Assembly (NCBI GenBank): GCA_039714535.1
Contig: JBDLJC010000055.1
Coordinates: forward strand, 1 to 22,957
Direction of reading: 5' to 3'
Length of the DNA: 22,957 bases
Origin: JAGXFP01 sp039714535
GTDB lineage: Bacteria; Desulfobacterota; Desulfobulbia; Desulfobulbales; JAGXFP01
Shown: in pieces, positions 15,200 through 22,824 of the stretch
Numbering within the stretch: the stretch's first letter is position 1
Layout of the letters: each line of letters begins with the position of its first letter
Translations under genes and position numbers: made by a program
Notes under the pieces: model-generated
Seen by the model: only the letters and a program-made list of their open reading frames with translations
What the model was told of the DNA's origin: nothing
Database searches by the model: none

Positions 15200-15796
15200 T
15201 TATTTTCTTTTGACCAGCCCGGCGATCGATTCTGCGTAGAAACAGCAGGTCATACCCAGGACGGTGGCCCCGGTGGTTATCCAGAAGAGTAACAGGTGCA
15301 GGTTTTGCTGACGGTGGAAAAACAGGTCAAGGATGAAAAGGACCAGGCCCAGATGGATAAGCGAAGATCCGACCCTGGCCCAGTACCCCTTTGTTTCAAA
15401 GTGAAGTCGAGCGCTGCCGAACAGGGCCATTATTAGAATCACCAATTGCAGGGCCAGGGCGGCGCATAATATCAGGAGCAGGCCGTTCTTCACTCCGACC
15501 AGCCAGCTGGTCAGGGCCGCTACTGTGATCAGGAGTACGGCAAAGCGGTTCAGCCAGGTGGTGGGCAGTAACCTCTTGGGTACACAGATGCCAAGCAGGA
15601 CAATCAGGCTGATGATGAACGGGGCGATGATCGTGTTCATCCGGTTCTGCCAGGCAATTTTCACCGGTGGGGCCATCTCGTGGATCTGGGCCATCTTGAA
15701 GTAGAACATGGCCCAGATGCAGATTGCCGAGATTACGGCCAGGACCACGGTGGTGGCCAGGATCAGGTAGAAGTCATAGGAGGCTTTTTTCTGCAT
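15200..15796 (-). CDS. six-helix membrane protein, cytochrome c assembly partner
   Basis: This 198-residue protein has about six membrane helices and no soluble domain. The segment ARVGSSLIHLGLVLFILDLFF resembles the strand-helix with a conserved histidine in the C-terminal half of CcmF/NrfE-type proteins (there, typically a HLG motif). Its gene follows seven bases after the CcsA/CcmF-like gene, with AGGA before the start, so the two are co-translated. I infer that it completes a haem-handling complex whose WWD half is the neighbour. On its own sequence it could not be assigned, and a generic membrane protein remains possible. Confidence 0.7.
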   Translation of the reverse strand: MQKKASYDFYLILATTVVLAVISAICIWAMFYFKMAQIHEMAPPVKIAWQNRMNTIIAPFIISLIVLLGICVPKRLLPTTWLNRFAVLLITVAALTSWLVGVKNGLLLILCAALALQLVILIMALFGSARLHFETKGYWARVGSSLIHLGLVLFILDLFFHRQQNLHLLLFWITTGATVLGMTCCFYAESIAGLVKRK

Positions 15797-15803
15797 GGCA
15801 GTC

Positions 15804-16835
15804 CTATTGAAAGGTGTGTTCGCCCGGGAAAAAGAACGAGGTCAGAAAGGTGAAGATCATCGCCGCAAAACATAAGATGCCCAGGATCGATGAAAAATAC
15901 CACATGGCCGGTTTATTGGCGTAGAGCCGGGTGTGGAGATAGGTGCTGTAGATGGCCCACATCATGATCGAACTGCAAATCTTCGGGTCCCACCACCAAT
16001 TCGGCCCCCAGGCCTTCAGAGCCCAGGGATAGCCGAGCAGCATCCCAAGGGTCAGCATGAAATAACCGAGTTTGGCGTAATCATAACCGATTTTTTCGAT
16101 CTCCGGCTGGCGGCGGACCAGCATGAACAGGGAAGTTATAAAGGTCAGGGTTATGCAGGCGTAAGCAATAAAAAGCATCGGCGGGTGCAGCCACATGTAA
16201 TGGGCGTTGTAATAGAAGATCATCTTGGGATAGAGCTTCATGAATATCCCGGCCCTGGCCATCGGCGCCGGATTGGCGCTAAACCAGGGGGTAATTTCAG
16301 CGAAGAACTTGGGCAGCGTCTCTGTGAAAGGGTTGGAGACAAAGAACAGGATGGCAGTCTGGATGGTCAGCAGGATCAGCAGGGTGGCCCGGAAGCGGTG
16401 ATTGCGCAGCTGGCGCCAGGCGGCAACTGCCATCAGCGCGTAGCACATGAACCAGAAATAGTACTTTTCATTTTCAATCCACATGGGGATGACGTAACGG
16501 GGGGGATTGCCCTTGTCGTATAAGGGCATGCCGTAGGATGCGCTGCTATTGGCGGCGGCCAGTTGCCGGTTGAGCCAGTCGGCCAGCTGGCCGGTCATCT
16601 CCAGGGGCAGTTCGAGGTAGATTCGCAGGTGCAGCCAGCAGATCAATAGAAAGCCGATGACGAACAACAGGCTTGTTGTTACCAGGCCTAGCCAGGCTTC
16701 CCTTTGGCGCCAAGGTTCGGGCCTGCAGAGATTTACGGACCCGTGCAGACCAAGCAGCACCGCTAGAACCAGGATAGCAACCATGATCGGGTGGCCGATT
16801 GTCTGAAACAAATGTAGATCGAAAAATTCTGTCAT
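15804..16835 (-). CDS. ccsA: CcsA/CcmF-family cytochrome c assembly protein
   Basis: This 343-residue integral membrane protein has about eight helices. The tryptophan-rich WWD haem-handling motif is WGPNWWWDPKICSSIMMW near residue 275. Other shared features of the family are FVSNPFTETLP and WLHPPMLFIAYACITLTF, which match CcmF/NrfE better than CcsA in wording, while the WDPK ending is CcsA-like. The protein should receive haem and present it for attachment to CxxCH motifs on the outer face of the membrane. No ResB partner is visible; instead a six-helix protein follows in the operon. The window carries two multihaem cytochromes that would need such a system. The gene symbol reflects the family and is not certain at subfamily level. 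Confidence 0.85.
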   Translation of the reverse strand: MTEFFDLHLFQTIGHPIMVAILVLAVLLGLHGSVNLCRPEPWRQREAWLGLVTTSLLFVIGFLLICWLHLRIYLELPLEMTGQLADWLNRQLAAANSSASYGMPLYDKGNPPRYVIPMWIENEKYYFWFMCYALMAVAAWRQLRNHRFRATLLILLTIQTAILFFVSNPFTETLPKFFAEITPWFSANPAPMARAGIFMKLYPKMIFYYNAHYMWLHPPMLFIAYACITLTFITSLFMLVRRQPEIEKIGYDYAKLGYFMLTLGMLLGYPWALKAWGPNWWWDPKICSSIMMWAIYSTYLHTRLYANKPAMWYFSSILGILCFAAMIFTFLTSFFFPGEHTFQ

Positions 16836-17164
16836 TGGGGTCTTCTAGTTTAAAGTCATCAAAGATGTAAACCAATGCATGATAAAGAGATAGAGGGGGA
16901 GTGTCCAGAATTTTCGAGGAACATCTTAGGGTTGCCCTGATAACAGTGATATCCGTAATTAAAGATTGTCGCCCTCAAGCCTCACGCCTGACGATTTGAT
17001 TTACCACCTGCTGGTTTTCGGCTAGACTGGGGTTTTGTTGGTAGGGGAAAGATAAGACCCTGAATGACCTCTGAGCAGCGCAGAAGCATTTCTTTTTTCG
17101 TATTTATATTTATGTTAAAAACATTAACATGTCATGTTAATAAAATTGTTGACTAGGGGGCGAT
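16836..17164. other. intergenic region ahead of toxin-antitoxin module
   Basis: This region of 329 bases lies between the divergent assembly operon and the HigB-like gene. The right end carries three copies of a TTAACAT half-site (17112-17141). Otherwise I see only short imperfect repeats and no coding frame. Confidence 0.5.
17112..17141 (+). promoter_or_regulatory. palindromic operator of the toxin-antitoxin operon
   Basis: ATTAACATG-T-CATGTTAAT (17123-17141) is a perfect 19-base palindrome. A further half-site ATGTTAA lies at 17112-17118. It ends 23 bases before the HigB start and overlaps a possible -10 (TAAAAT, 17141-17146). Such sites are usually bound by the antitoxin for autorepression. 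Confidence 0.6.
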
Positions 17165-17500
17165 GTGCGGATATTCTTTAAGACAAGAAAGTTACAGAGA
17201 ATATGTTCAATAAGCTCTGAGTCCCGGAAGCAACTGGGCGCTAAATGCAGCCGGAAGCTGCAGCAGAGGATGATGGAACTTAACGCAGCACCAACCCTTG
17301 CCGATATCTCCCACCTGCCCCCGCCCAGATGCCATGAATTGACGGGCAACAGGGCAGGGCAATTATCTGTCGATCTGGAACACCCTTACCGTCTGTTGTT
17401 TATCGTTGCCAATGGGCCTCTACCTGAATGGGAAGGTGTTGGTCTGGACTGGAAAGATGTCACTGAAATTGAAATCATTGCAATAGCCGATACGCATTAA
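17165..17500 (+). CDS. higB: HigB-like RelE/ParE-family toxin
   Basis: This 111-residue protein has the compact RelE/ParE-like shape of HigB-type toxins (usually about 95-110 residues). Key segments are FKTRKLQRIC near the N-terminus, a basic helix (RKQLGAKCSRKLQQRMMELN), LPPPRCHELTGNRAGQLSVDLEHPYRLLFIV in the middle and a C-terminal strand ending EIIAIADTH. Toxins of this fold usually cleave mRNA at the ribosome. The start is GTG at 17165, preceded by AGGGGG; an ATG two bases earlier is out of frame. The antitoxin gene follows after 18 bases, and the perfect operator lies just upstream, so the order is toxin first as in higBA loci. Confidence 0.83.
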   Translation: MRIFFKTRKLQRICSISSESRKQLGAKCSRKLQQRMMELNAAPTLADISHLPPPRCHELTGNRAGQLSVDLEHPYRLLFIVANGPLPEWEGVGLDWKDVTEIEIIAIADTH

Positions 17501-17518
17501 AAAGAAGAGAGAACAGCC

Positions 17519-18601
17519 ATGCTGACCGCCCAAAAAAAATATGAATTTGAGCCTGATTATGCCGTACGACCAGGAGTTACCTTACTGGAAGTTATGGAAT
17601 CTCTGGGAATGAGCCAAAAGGAATTGGCGATGAGAACCGGGCTGACCGAGCAGACCCTGACCCGGATCGTGAAAGGAGAGCAACCGGTATCATATGAAAC
17701 CGCCAACCGTCTCGAATTGGTAACGCAAGTTCCGGCCCGGCTCTGGAATAATCTTGAAGCGCAATACCGGGAGCAGAAAGCAAAACTGGAGGAACGCCAG
17801 CGGCTCGAAGCCAATATCGAATGGCTGAAGACCATTCCGACCAAGGAGCTTATTGAACGCGGTTATCTTACCGCCAGCAAAGATAAGGTGGCGCTCCTGC
17901 GGGGAAGCCTGGCCTTCTTTGGGGTCAGCAGCGTCCAGGCGTGGCGGGATGTCTGGGAGGTCCCGGCAGTTGCGGCCCGGAGATCACCGTGTTTTGAGTC
18001 CCGCCCTGGGGACGCCGCCGCCTGGATTCGTCAGGGAGAACTACAGGCCTATGGAGTTGAATGCCGCCCATTTGATAAAAAGCGGTTCAAAGAGGTCTTG
18101 CTGCAGATTCGTTCTTTGACCCGTGAACAGCCAGCTATATTCGAGCCGGAGCTGAAGCGACTCTGTGCTGAAGCCGGGGTGGCGGTTGCCTTGGTCCGGG
18201 AAATGAAAAAGGTACCATGGAACGGCGCAACCAAGTGGTTGACGCCACGCAAGGCCATGATTCTGCTCTCCCTGCGCGGCCGGGGGGAGGATAAATTCTG
18301 GTTCTCTTTTTTCCACGAAGCGGGCCATGTAATTAATGACAAGAAAAAGGACCTGCTGATCAACGACGAAAGTGTTGATGATCCGCGTGAAGAACGGGCC
18401 GATTCTTTTGCCGCTGAGATTCTTATCCCGAGCCGTTACAACGCCTCCATTCGTCTTTTTCGGTCAAAGGCGGAAATAATCAAGATGGCGGATGAGCTTG
18501 GTGTTTCCCCCGGGATCGTGGCTGGTCGTTATCAATTTCTGACTGGTAAATGGAAGCTTTTCAATGGTCTGATCCGGAAGCTGGAATGGGCTGACAGATA
18601 G
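17519..18601 (+). CDS. higA: XRE-ImmA/IrrE fusion protein, antitoxin of HigB-like toxin
   Basis: This 360-residue protein has an N-terminal helix-turn-helix at about 20-75 (LGMSQKELAMRTGLTEQTLTRIV) with HigA-type wording. A C-terminal ImmA/IrrE-type zinc metallopeptidase domain contains HEAGH at 266-270, with E267 as catalytic base, and the later EERADSFAAEILIP segment that gives the third ligand. ImmA/IrrE domains cleave regulators in other systems; in this fusion class the domain is found in toxin-antitoxin loci and stress regulators. The start has GAAGAGAG upstream. No transport or membrane segment is seen. It probably represses its own operon via the palindrome and neutralises the toxin. 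Whether the peptidase domain acts on the toxin is unknown. Confidence 0.87.
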   Translation: MLTAQKKYEFEPDYAVRPGVTLLEVMESLGMSQKELAMRTGLTEQTLTRIVKGEQPVSYETANRLELVTQVPARLWNNLEAQYREQKAKLEERQRLEANIEWLKTIPTKELIERGYLTASKDKVALLRGSLAFFGVSSVQAWRDVWEVPAVAARRSPCFESRPGDAAAWIRQGELQAYGVECRPFDKKRFKEVLLQIRSLTREQPAIFEPELKRLCAEAGVAVALVREMKKVPWNGATKWLTPRKAMILLSLRGRGEDKFWFSFFHEAGHVINDKKKDLLINDESVDDPREERADSFAAEILIPSRYNASIRLFRSKAEIIKMADELGVSPGIVAGRYQFLTGKWKLFNGLIRKLEWADR

Positions 18602-18623
18602 CCCGTAGGGTGGGGGTGACAGT

Positions 18624-18642
18624 AATTAAGTAAGTTGTCCCC
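18624..18642 (+). repeat. left inverted motif of the methylase/nuclease block
   Basis: AATTAAGTAAGTTGTCCCC is matched in inverted orientation at 22639-22655 (AATTAAGTAAGGTCCCC), differing only by two extra bases. I recall this type of sequence beside REP-associated (IS200-like) transposase genes, but no such gene is in the window, so its role here is inferred. Confidence 0.6.
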
Positions 18643-18660
18643 GGAATGGTAAACGTGCCT

Positions 18661-18705
18661 CTTTCCAACATTGTGGAAAGCAAAGTGCAAAAAAATTTAC
18701 TTTCC
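18661..18705. promoter_or_regulatory. operator-like inverted repeat with third half-site
   Basis: CTTTCCA (18661-18667) and TGGAAAG (18674-18680) form a perfect inverted repeat, and CTTTCC recurs at 18700-18705. It resembles operators of XRE-type antitoxins, though no such gene follows; the methyltransferase gene starts about 110 bases later. It may control that gene or be a leftover. Confidence 0.4.
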
Positions 18706-18817
18706 GGTAAGTTACAGCTAATTATATCGCAATTATCTGCTGTATCCGTCAACGCAGGTATGTCTAATTGGAAACACTGAACACACTCCTTTATATCCGT
18801 CCTGAGACAGAAGTAAT

Positions 18818-21796
18818 ATGATCAGTTTGAATGACGAAAACATCAAAGTCACATTGAATCGTATGGAGATGTTCTCCCAGGACGGAGAACTGGAGAGTCT
18901 TTATTTTGTCGCGGACAAAGATGCCGCCGAACCCCGCATACGTATTGCACTTGAACAGGCCGAGCGTTATCGAGTTGACGCGGTTTTCTTCCGTACTTTC
19001 CCTTCCGATGACAACCGTTCTCCGATTCCCCAGATTTATTTCTATAACGACACCGCACTCTCTCTGAACGAAGCCTATTATTCCGGGATACACCGCCGCC
19101 TCTGGAATGCGGGAATTGTTCCGCTGGTGTTTATCTTGACCGCCGGGCAGGTGAAAATCCTCAATTGTCGGCAAGAACCTGAAATTGACAAAACCTCCCA
19201 AAAACCAGTCTTTACTCCGTTCCATGCTCTTGAAAAAATGGTGGATTTCGACCGAGTGTTTGTCGCTCGCGAAATTGCTGCGGGAACTCTCTGGGAAAAC
19301 TCAAAATTTAAAAAAGATTTCGTCCTTGAAAATTCTGCATATTTCAAGCTGTTGTCTTGTCTCGCGTTGTTCCGGCAGGAACTACTCACACTGAAAATTT
19401 TGTCGAAACCCACTGTAAACCGCATCATAGTCATGGCGATGCTTGTCAAGTATCTAAATGATCGCCAGGATTCCTCAGGGAACAGGGTTTTCGGAGAAGG
19501 TTTCTTGCGTCAATTTTCTAATGCGAAGAACGATGACCTTGAATCGCTCTTCCGCGAGCAGGGAAGTTGTATCAGACTGTTTGACCATTTGAGCAAGCGT
19601 TTTAACGGTAACATCTTTGAACTAACCGACGAGGAGAAGGTGGAGTTGGAGAAAGCCGATCTTTCACCTATTGCGGATTTTTTAAAAGGAGATCAAGAAC
19701 CGAGTGGTCAACGGCTTTTTTGGCCGCTCTATTCGTTCGAAGATCTACCAGTGGAGTTGATCAGCAATATCTACGAAGAATTCCTGGCCAAGAAAAACAA
19801 CAAGGAAAGCAAGGGAGTGGTTTACACCCCGCCCATGTTGGTCGATTTTCTCTTGGATCAGTGCCTGCCTCTCAGCGCCGAGACTATTTCCTGGAAAATT
19901 CTTGATCCTGCGTGTGGCTCCGGCATTTTCCTGGTGGGAGCGTTTAAGCGCATGATCCAGTGCTGGCGCATTGCAAATGACTGGAAGCGGCCTTCGTATA
20001 AGGACTTGCAGAAAATCCTGCAGAACAACATCTTTGGCTTCGACAAGGCTCCTGAGGCAGTACTGGTCACCGCGTTCAGTCTATGCGTTGCTCTTTGTGA
20101 TGAGTTGGAACCGTTGGTCATATGGAATAAACTAAAATTTGATGACCTACGTAAACGCAACCTTCAGACCAAAGATTTCTTCGAAATAGCAGCATCGGGA
20201 GAGTTCGACAATCATTTTGATTTGCTAATCGGCAACCCTCCGTTTGAAAGTAGACTGACTACGAGTGCCGCAAAAAGGCTAGAAAAAGTCAATGCCAATG
20301 TTCGTCCCAAGCTCCCGGATACACAGCTTGCGCTCCTCTTTCTTGAACAATCATTCCGCCTTGTCCGTAACAAAGCGCCGGTTTGCCTGATCCAACCAGC
20401 TGGGCCGTTGCTCTACAACAGCAACGCATTGCCTTTTCGTGGATATCTATTTGAGCGATTCGCCATTAACCAAGTCTTCGATTTTACCCCACTGGAAGGA
20501 GTACTTTTTTCAAAGGCGCAGGTCGCGGCAGCGGCAATAATCGGCTACAACGCCCCCGCAAGCACAGATAAGATTATGCACGTAACCTTCCGTAGAACCA
20601 AAGCAATAAAAGAAAAACTATTGTTTGAGCTGGATCCCTATGATTACCACTGGATAACCAGGAAATCCGTAGCGAAGAATCAATACGCTTGGAAAGCCAA
20701 TCTACTCGGCGGCGGTCGCCTCCACCGAATGCTGGATCGACTCTTTAACGAGTTTCCTCCTTTGGGAACGTATCTGGAGGAAAAAAGAGAAAATAATAGT
20801 TGGCAATTTGGTGAAGGTTATAGTGTGGGATGCGGAAGTTATCTAAATGGTCTGCCCAATGCGAAGAAGTTGGTCGAGCTCCCCCCAAAGGAGCGCATGC
20901 AGCAATTTAATCTAAAGATACCTCCGATAACGGCTGATTGGATAACAGACAAGCAACAAGTTCCTTCAGTAGCATTGACAAAACAGGGTATAAACTGGAA
21001 TTCAGTCAAACCTTGTAAAGATATTTTCTTTCAAAGAACGTGTAGTAGTAGCAGTGCTATTTTTTCCGCACCACATGTACTGATCAGAGAAAAGGTCGAG
21101 GGATTAGATATCCCCGCAGTTTACTCAAACAAGGAACTAGTTTTCACAAATCAAATATTTGGGGTGTATGCACCAAATATAGAGAAAGACCATCTAAGAG
21201 TTCTTGCTAAAAGACTGAACGAGTCAAAACTTTATGGGATTCTAGCCATTCTGGTAAGTGGGAGGATACTGGTTGGAAGGTCAAACTCCTTGTATGCCCG
21301 TGATATAATGGCATTACCCTATCCTGATGACATGCAGGACATCAATCTAAATTTCTGGGAGCAGGTCCTTGTCGAGGATATTGCCGACTACCTTGTTGAA
21401 TTTAGGCGTGGTGGTGAAAAATCTTCGGTTCTTACCAAAGCGGATGAATCAGACTTGCACAACTTCGGCGAAATGTACTGCAACACCCTCAATCCTGTGT
21501 ACAAACAATTCCACACCTTAGACCCAATTCCGATGGGTCCCTTTACCTGCTACCCCTTCTGTTACGGTGATGCTCCCCAAATAGAATTGCCGAACAAGGA
21601 CAAAGTTGTACCATTTCTTGATGACCTGCTACACCGCCAGCATGGCAGCCGTCTGTTTGTTAACCGCATCCTTCGTATATACGAACAGAATGTCATATTC
21701 ATGGTCAAGCCGAATCAGAAGCGGTACTGGCTCCGTTCCATTGCTCTTCGCGATGCCGACGAGACCTTGGTTGATCTCCTGGAGCAAGGATATTGA
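18818..21796 (+). CDS. N6-adenine DNA methyltransferase, Eco57I-like, with N-terminal extension
   Basis: This 992-residue protein has a methyltransferase core in its middle: VVYTPPMLVDFLLD (the usual YTP motif), then motif I LDPACGSGIFLV at about 362-373 for S-adenosylmethionine, and motif IV NPPF at 473-476, the adenine-N6 signature. The N-terminal 170 residues (with RVDAVFFR, IPQIYFYND and HRRLWNAGIVPL) have the look of a restriction-type domain but lack an obvious E-x-K, so it may be an inactive nuclease or a recognition helper. A long C-terminal part, presumably for target recognition, follows. The downstream gene overlaps the stop as TTGA. Both genes are A+T-richer by eye than the neighbours, suggesting transfer. 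It differs from PglX mainly in length (about 200 residues shorter) and context. Confidence 0.85.
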   Translation: MISLNDENIKVTLNRMEMFSQDGELESLYFVADKDAAEPRIRIALEQAERYRVDAVFFRTFPSDDNRSPIPQIYFYNDTALSLNEAYYSGIHRRLWNAGIVPLVFILTAGQVKILNCRQEPEIDKTSQKPVFTPFHALEKMVDFDRVFVAREIAAGTLWENSKFKKDFVLENSAYFKLLSCLALFRQELLTLKILSKPTVNRIIVMAMLVKYLNDRQDSSGNRVFGEGFLRQFSNAKNDDLESLFREQGSCIRLFDHLSKRFNGNIFELTDEEKVELEKADLSPIADFLKGDQEPSGQRLFWPLYSFEDLPVELISNIYEEFLAKKNNKESKGVVYTPPMLVDFLLDQCLPLSAETISWKILDPACGSGIFLVGAFKRMIQCWRIANDWKRPSYKDLQKILQNNIFGFDKAPEAVLVTAFSLCVALCDELEPLVIWNKLKFDDLRKRNLQTKDFFEIAASGEFDNHFDLLIGNPPFESRLTTSAAKRLEKVNANVRPKLPDTQLALLFLEQSFRLVRNKAPVCLIQPAGPLLYNSNALPFRGYLFERFAINQVFDFTPLEGVLFSKAQVAAAAIIGYNAPASTDKIMHVTFRRTKAIKEKLLFELDPYDYHWITRKSVAKNQYAWKANLLGGGRLHRMLDRLFNEFPPLGTYLEEKRENNSWQFGEGYSVGCGSYLNGLPNAKKLVELPPKERMQQFNLKIPPITADWITDKQQVPSVALTKQGINWNSVKPCKDIFFQRTCSSSSAIFSAPHVLIREKVEGLDIPAVYSNKELVFTNQIFGVYAPNIEKDHLRVLAKRLNESKLYGILAILVSGRILVGRSNSLYARDIMALPYPDDMQDINLNFWEQVLVEDIADYLVEFRRGGEKSSVLTKADESDLHNFGEMYCNTLNPVYKQFHTLDPIPMGPFTCYPFCYGDAPQIELPNKDKVVPFLDDLLHRQHGSRLFVNRILRIYEQNVIFMVKPNQKRYWLRSIALRDADETLVDLLEQGY

Positions 21797-22500
21797 GTGC
21801 CTTGACAAACTTTCCTGCCGGACGGGTGCTTGGTGGCACTGGGACATTACTCGGGCCGTCTCTAAACGCACAATTTGACATGGTGGTCAGGTTTCTCAAA
21901 ACACACCTCCCCCAATTTGCGGAGTCCATTTCAACTACTAATATCAACAATGAAGACGGTCTCAACAGTCGCCTTTGCCGCTTTATAACGAATGCCGCCG
22001 AGCAAGAAATATTTTTCGCAGAACGCGAAAGCATGGAAGATGAAACTCGGGGAAACAGTCCCGCCGTTGATATCGGCATTCGTCTAAAGGTGGAGGATAC
22101 CGGAATTGATCCACCTCTGGTCACAGTTTTTGAGGGGAAACGGCTCTCAACAAAGTTGCCCAATAAACGCCGACGCGAATATGTAATAGGCCACAAGGAG
22201 GGCGGGAAAGATATACACTGCGGTGGCATAGAGCGTTTCAAACTTGCCATCCATGGTGGTAAGCTCAATCGCGCGGGGATGATCGGTTATCTACAGGATG
22301 GGACACGAGACAGTTGGCAAGGAAAAGTCAATACATGCATTTGCGATTTGTGCAGCCAGCCTTTTGATCTTGCGTGGTCAGAGCGGGAGCAACTGACGCC
22401 GCAGGAAACCAATGGTCGAGTTGCGGAATATTCATCCGTTGTGAGCCGTGCCGACCGCGATCTTCATTTGACACACCTGTGGATTGACCTTGTTGTGTAA
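21793..22500 (+). CDS. putative PD-(D/E)XK nuclease of the methyltransferase locus
   Basis: This 235-residue protein overlaps the methyltransferase stop by four bases. It starts at a TTG with GGAG eight bases upstream; a later ATG at 21880 is an alternative. Residues D93 (in AVDIGIRL) and E114-G-K116 (in TVFEGKRL) have the spacing and strand context of a PD-(D/E)XK nuclease core. A histidine- and glycine-rich segment follows (GHKEGGKDIHCGGIERFKL), and there is a late CxxC pair (ICDLC). I know no named family. The tight overlap with a methyltransferase makes a restriction or other DNA-modification-linked nuclease the simplest reading. Activity cannot be judged from sequence. Confidence 0.65.
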   Translation: MSALTNFPAGRVLGGTGTLLGPSLNAQFDMVVRFLKTHLPQFAESISTTNINNEDGLNSRLCRFITNAAEQEIFFAERESMEDETRGNSPAVDIGIRLKVEDTGIDPPLVTVFEGKRLSTKLPNKRRREYVIGHKEGGKDIHCGGIERFKLAIHGGKLNRAGMIGYLQDGTRDSWQGKVNTCICDLCSQPFDLAWSEREQLTPQETNGRVAEYSSVVSRADRDLHLTHLWIDLVV

Positions 22501-22590
22501 TGATATAAGATATCCCAAGGCATTGATGGAAGCTTTATTTATTCTCAAGGTATGATTGTAATAAACAAAGAGAAAAATGTAGGAGCAATC

Positions 22591-22623
22591 ATGCATCTAA
22601 AAAATATATTTTCACTGTTTTGA
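22591..22623 (+). other. ten-codon open frame with good ribosome site
   Basis: ATG at 22591 is preceded by AGGAGCAATC, a well-placed ribosome site, but the frame ends after ten codons (MHLKNIFSLF). It ends 16 bases before the right inverted motif. It could be the start of a gene cut off by insertion, a leader peptide, or chance. Confidence 0.25.
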
Positions 22624-22638
22624 TCAGTTGAATTCTCT

Positions 22639-22655
22639 GGGGACCTTACTTAATT
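22639..22655 (-). repeat. right inverted motif of the methylase/nuclease block
   Basis: GGGGACCTTACTTAATT is the inverted counterpart of the motif at 18624-18642, lacking two bases in its centre. Together they bound about 4 kb that holds the methyltransferase and nuclease genes. Confidence 0.6.
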
Positions 22656-22703
22656 TAACGCCAATTATATCTCCTCCCCCTGCTACGAGGCAAACATTGC
22701 CCC

Positions 22704-22793
22704 TCACTCCCGAACCAACACCGTATCCTTTTGCCAGTTAACATCATCCGTTTCGGGATAATCGACATTATAGTGCAAGCCCCGGGATTCTTG
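22704..22793 (-). pseudogene. nadB: 3' remnant of L-aspartate oxidase gene
   Basis: Read on the minus strand, the last codons give ESRGLHYNVDYPETDDVNWQ, then KDTVLVRE and a stop at 22704. The ESRGLHY...DYPE...DD.NW..DT wording is that of the C-terminus of L-aspartate oxidase, the first enzyme of NAD synthesis from aspartate. Upstream of the glutamate the resemblance stops at once, and a stop codon lies in frame at 22824-22826. No other frame up to the window end restores the usual preceding helix. Only about 29 codons of an enzyme of about 530 residues remain, so this is a broken copy or the trace of a deletion/insertion. The intact gene may lie elsewhere in the genome. Confidence 0.65.
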
Positions 22794-22824
22794 ATCGAAC
22801 CTTTGCGGACTCAATGACTGAACT

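Noticed and set aside
15804..16835. Heme-copper oxidase or nitrate reductase subunit as identity of the WWD protein
   Set aside because: The tryptophan-rich WGxxWWWDPK motif and HPPML segment belong to the cytochrome c assembly family.
18818..21796. BREX PglX as identity of the methyltransferase
   Set aside because: The protein is about 200 residues shorter than typical PglX, and no BrxA, BrxB, BrxC, PglZ or BrxL gene is adjacent.
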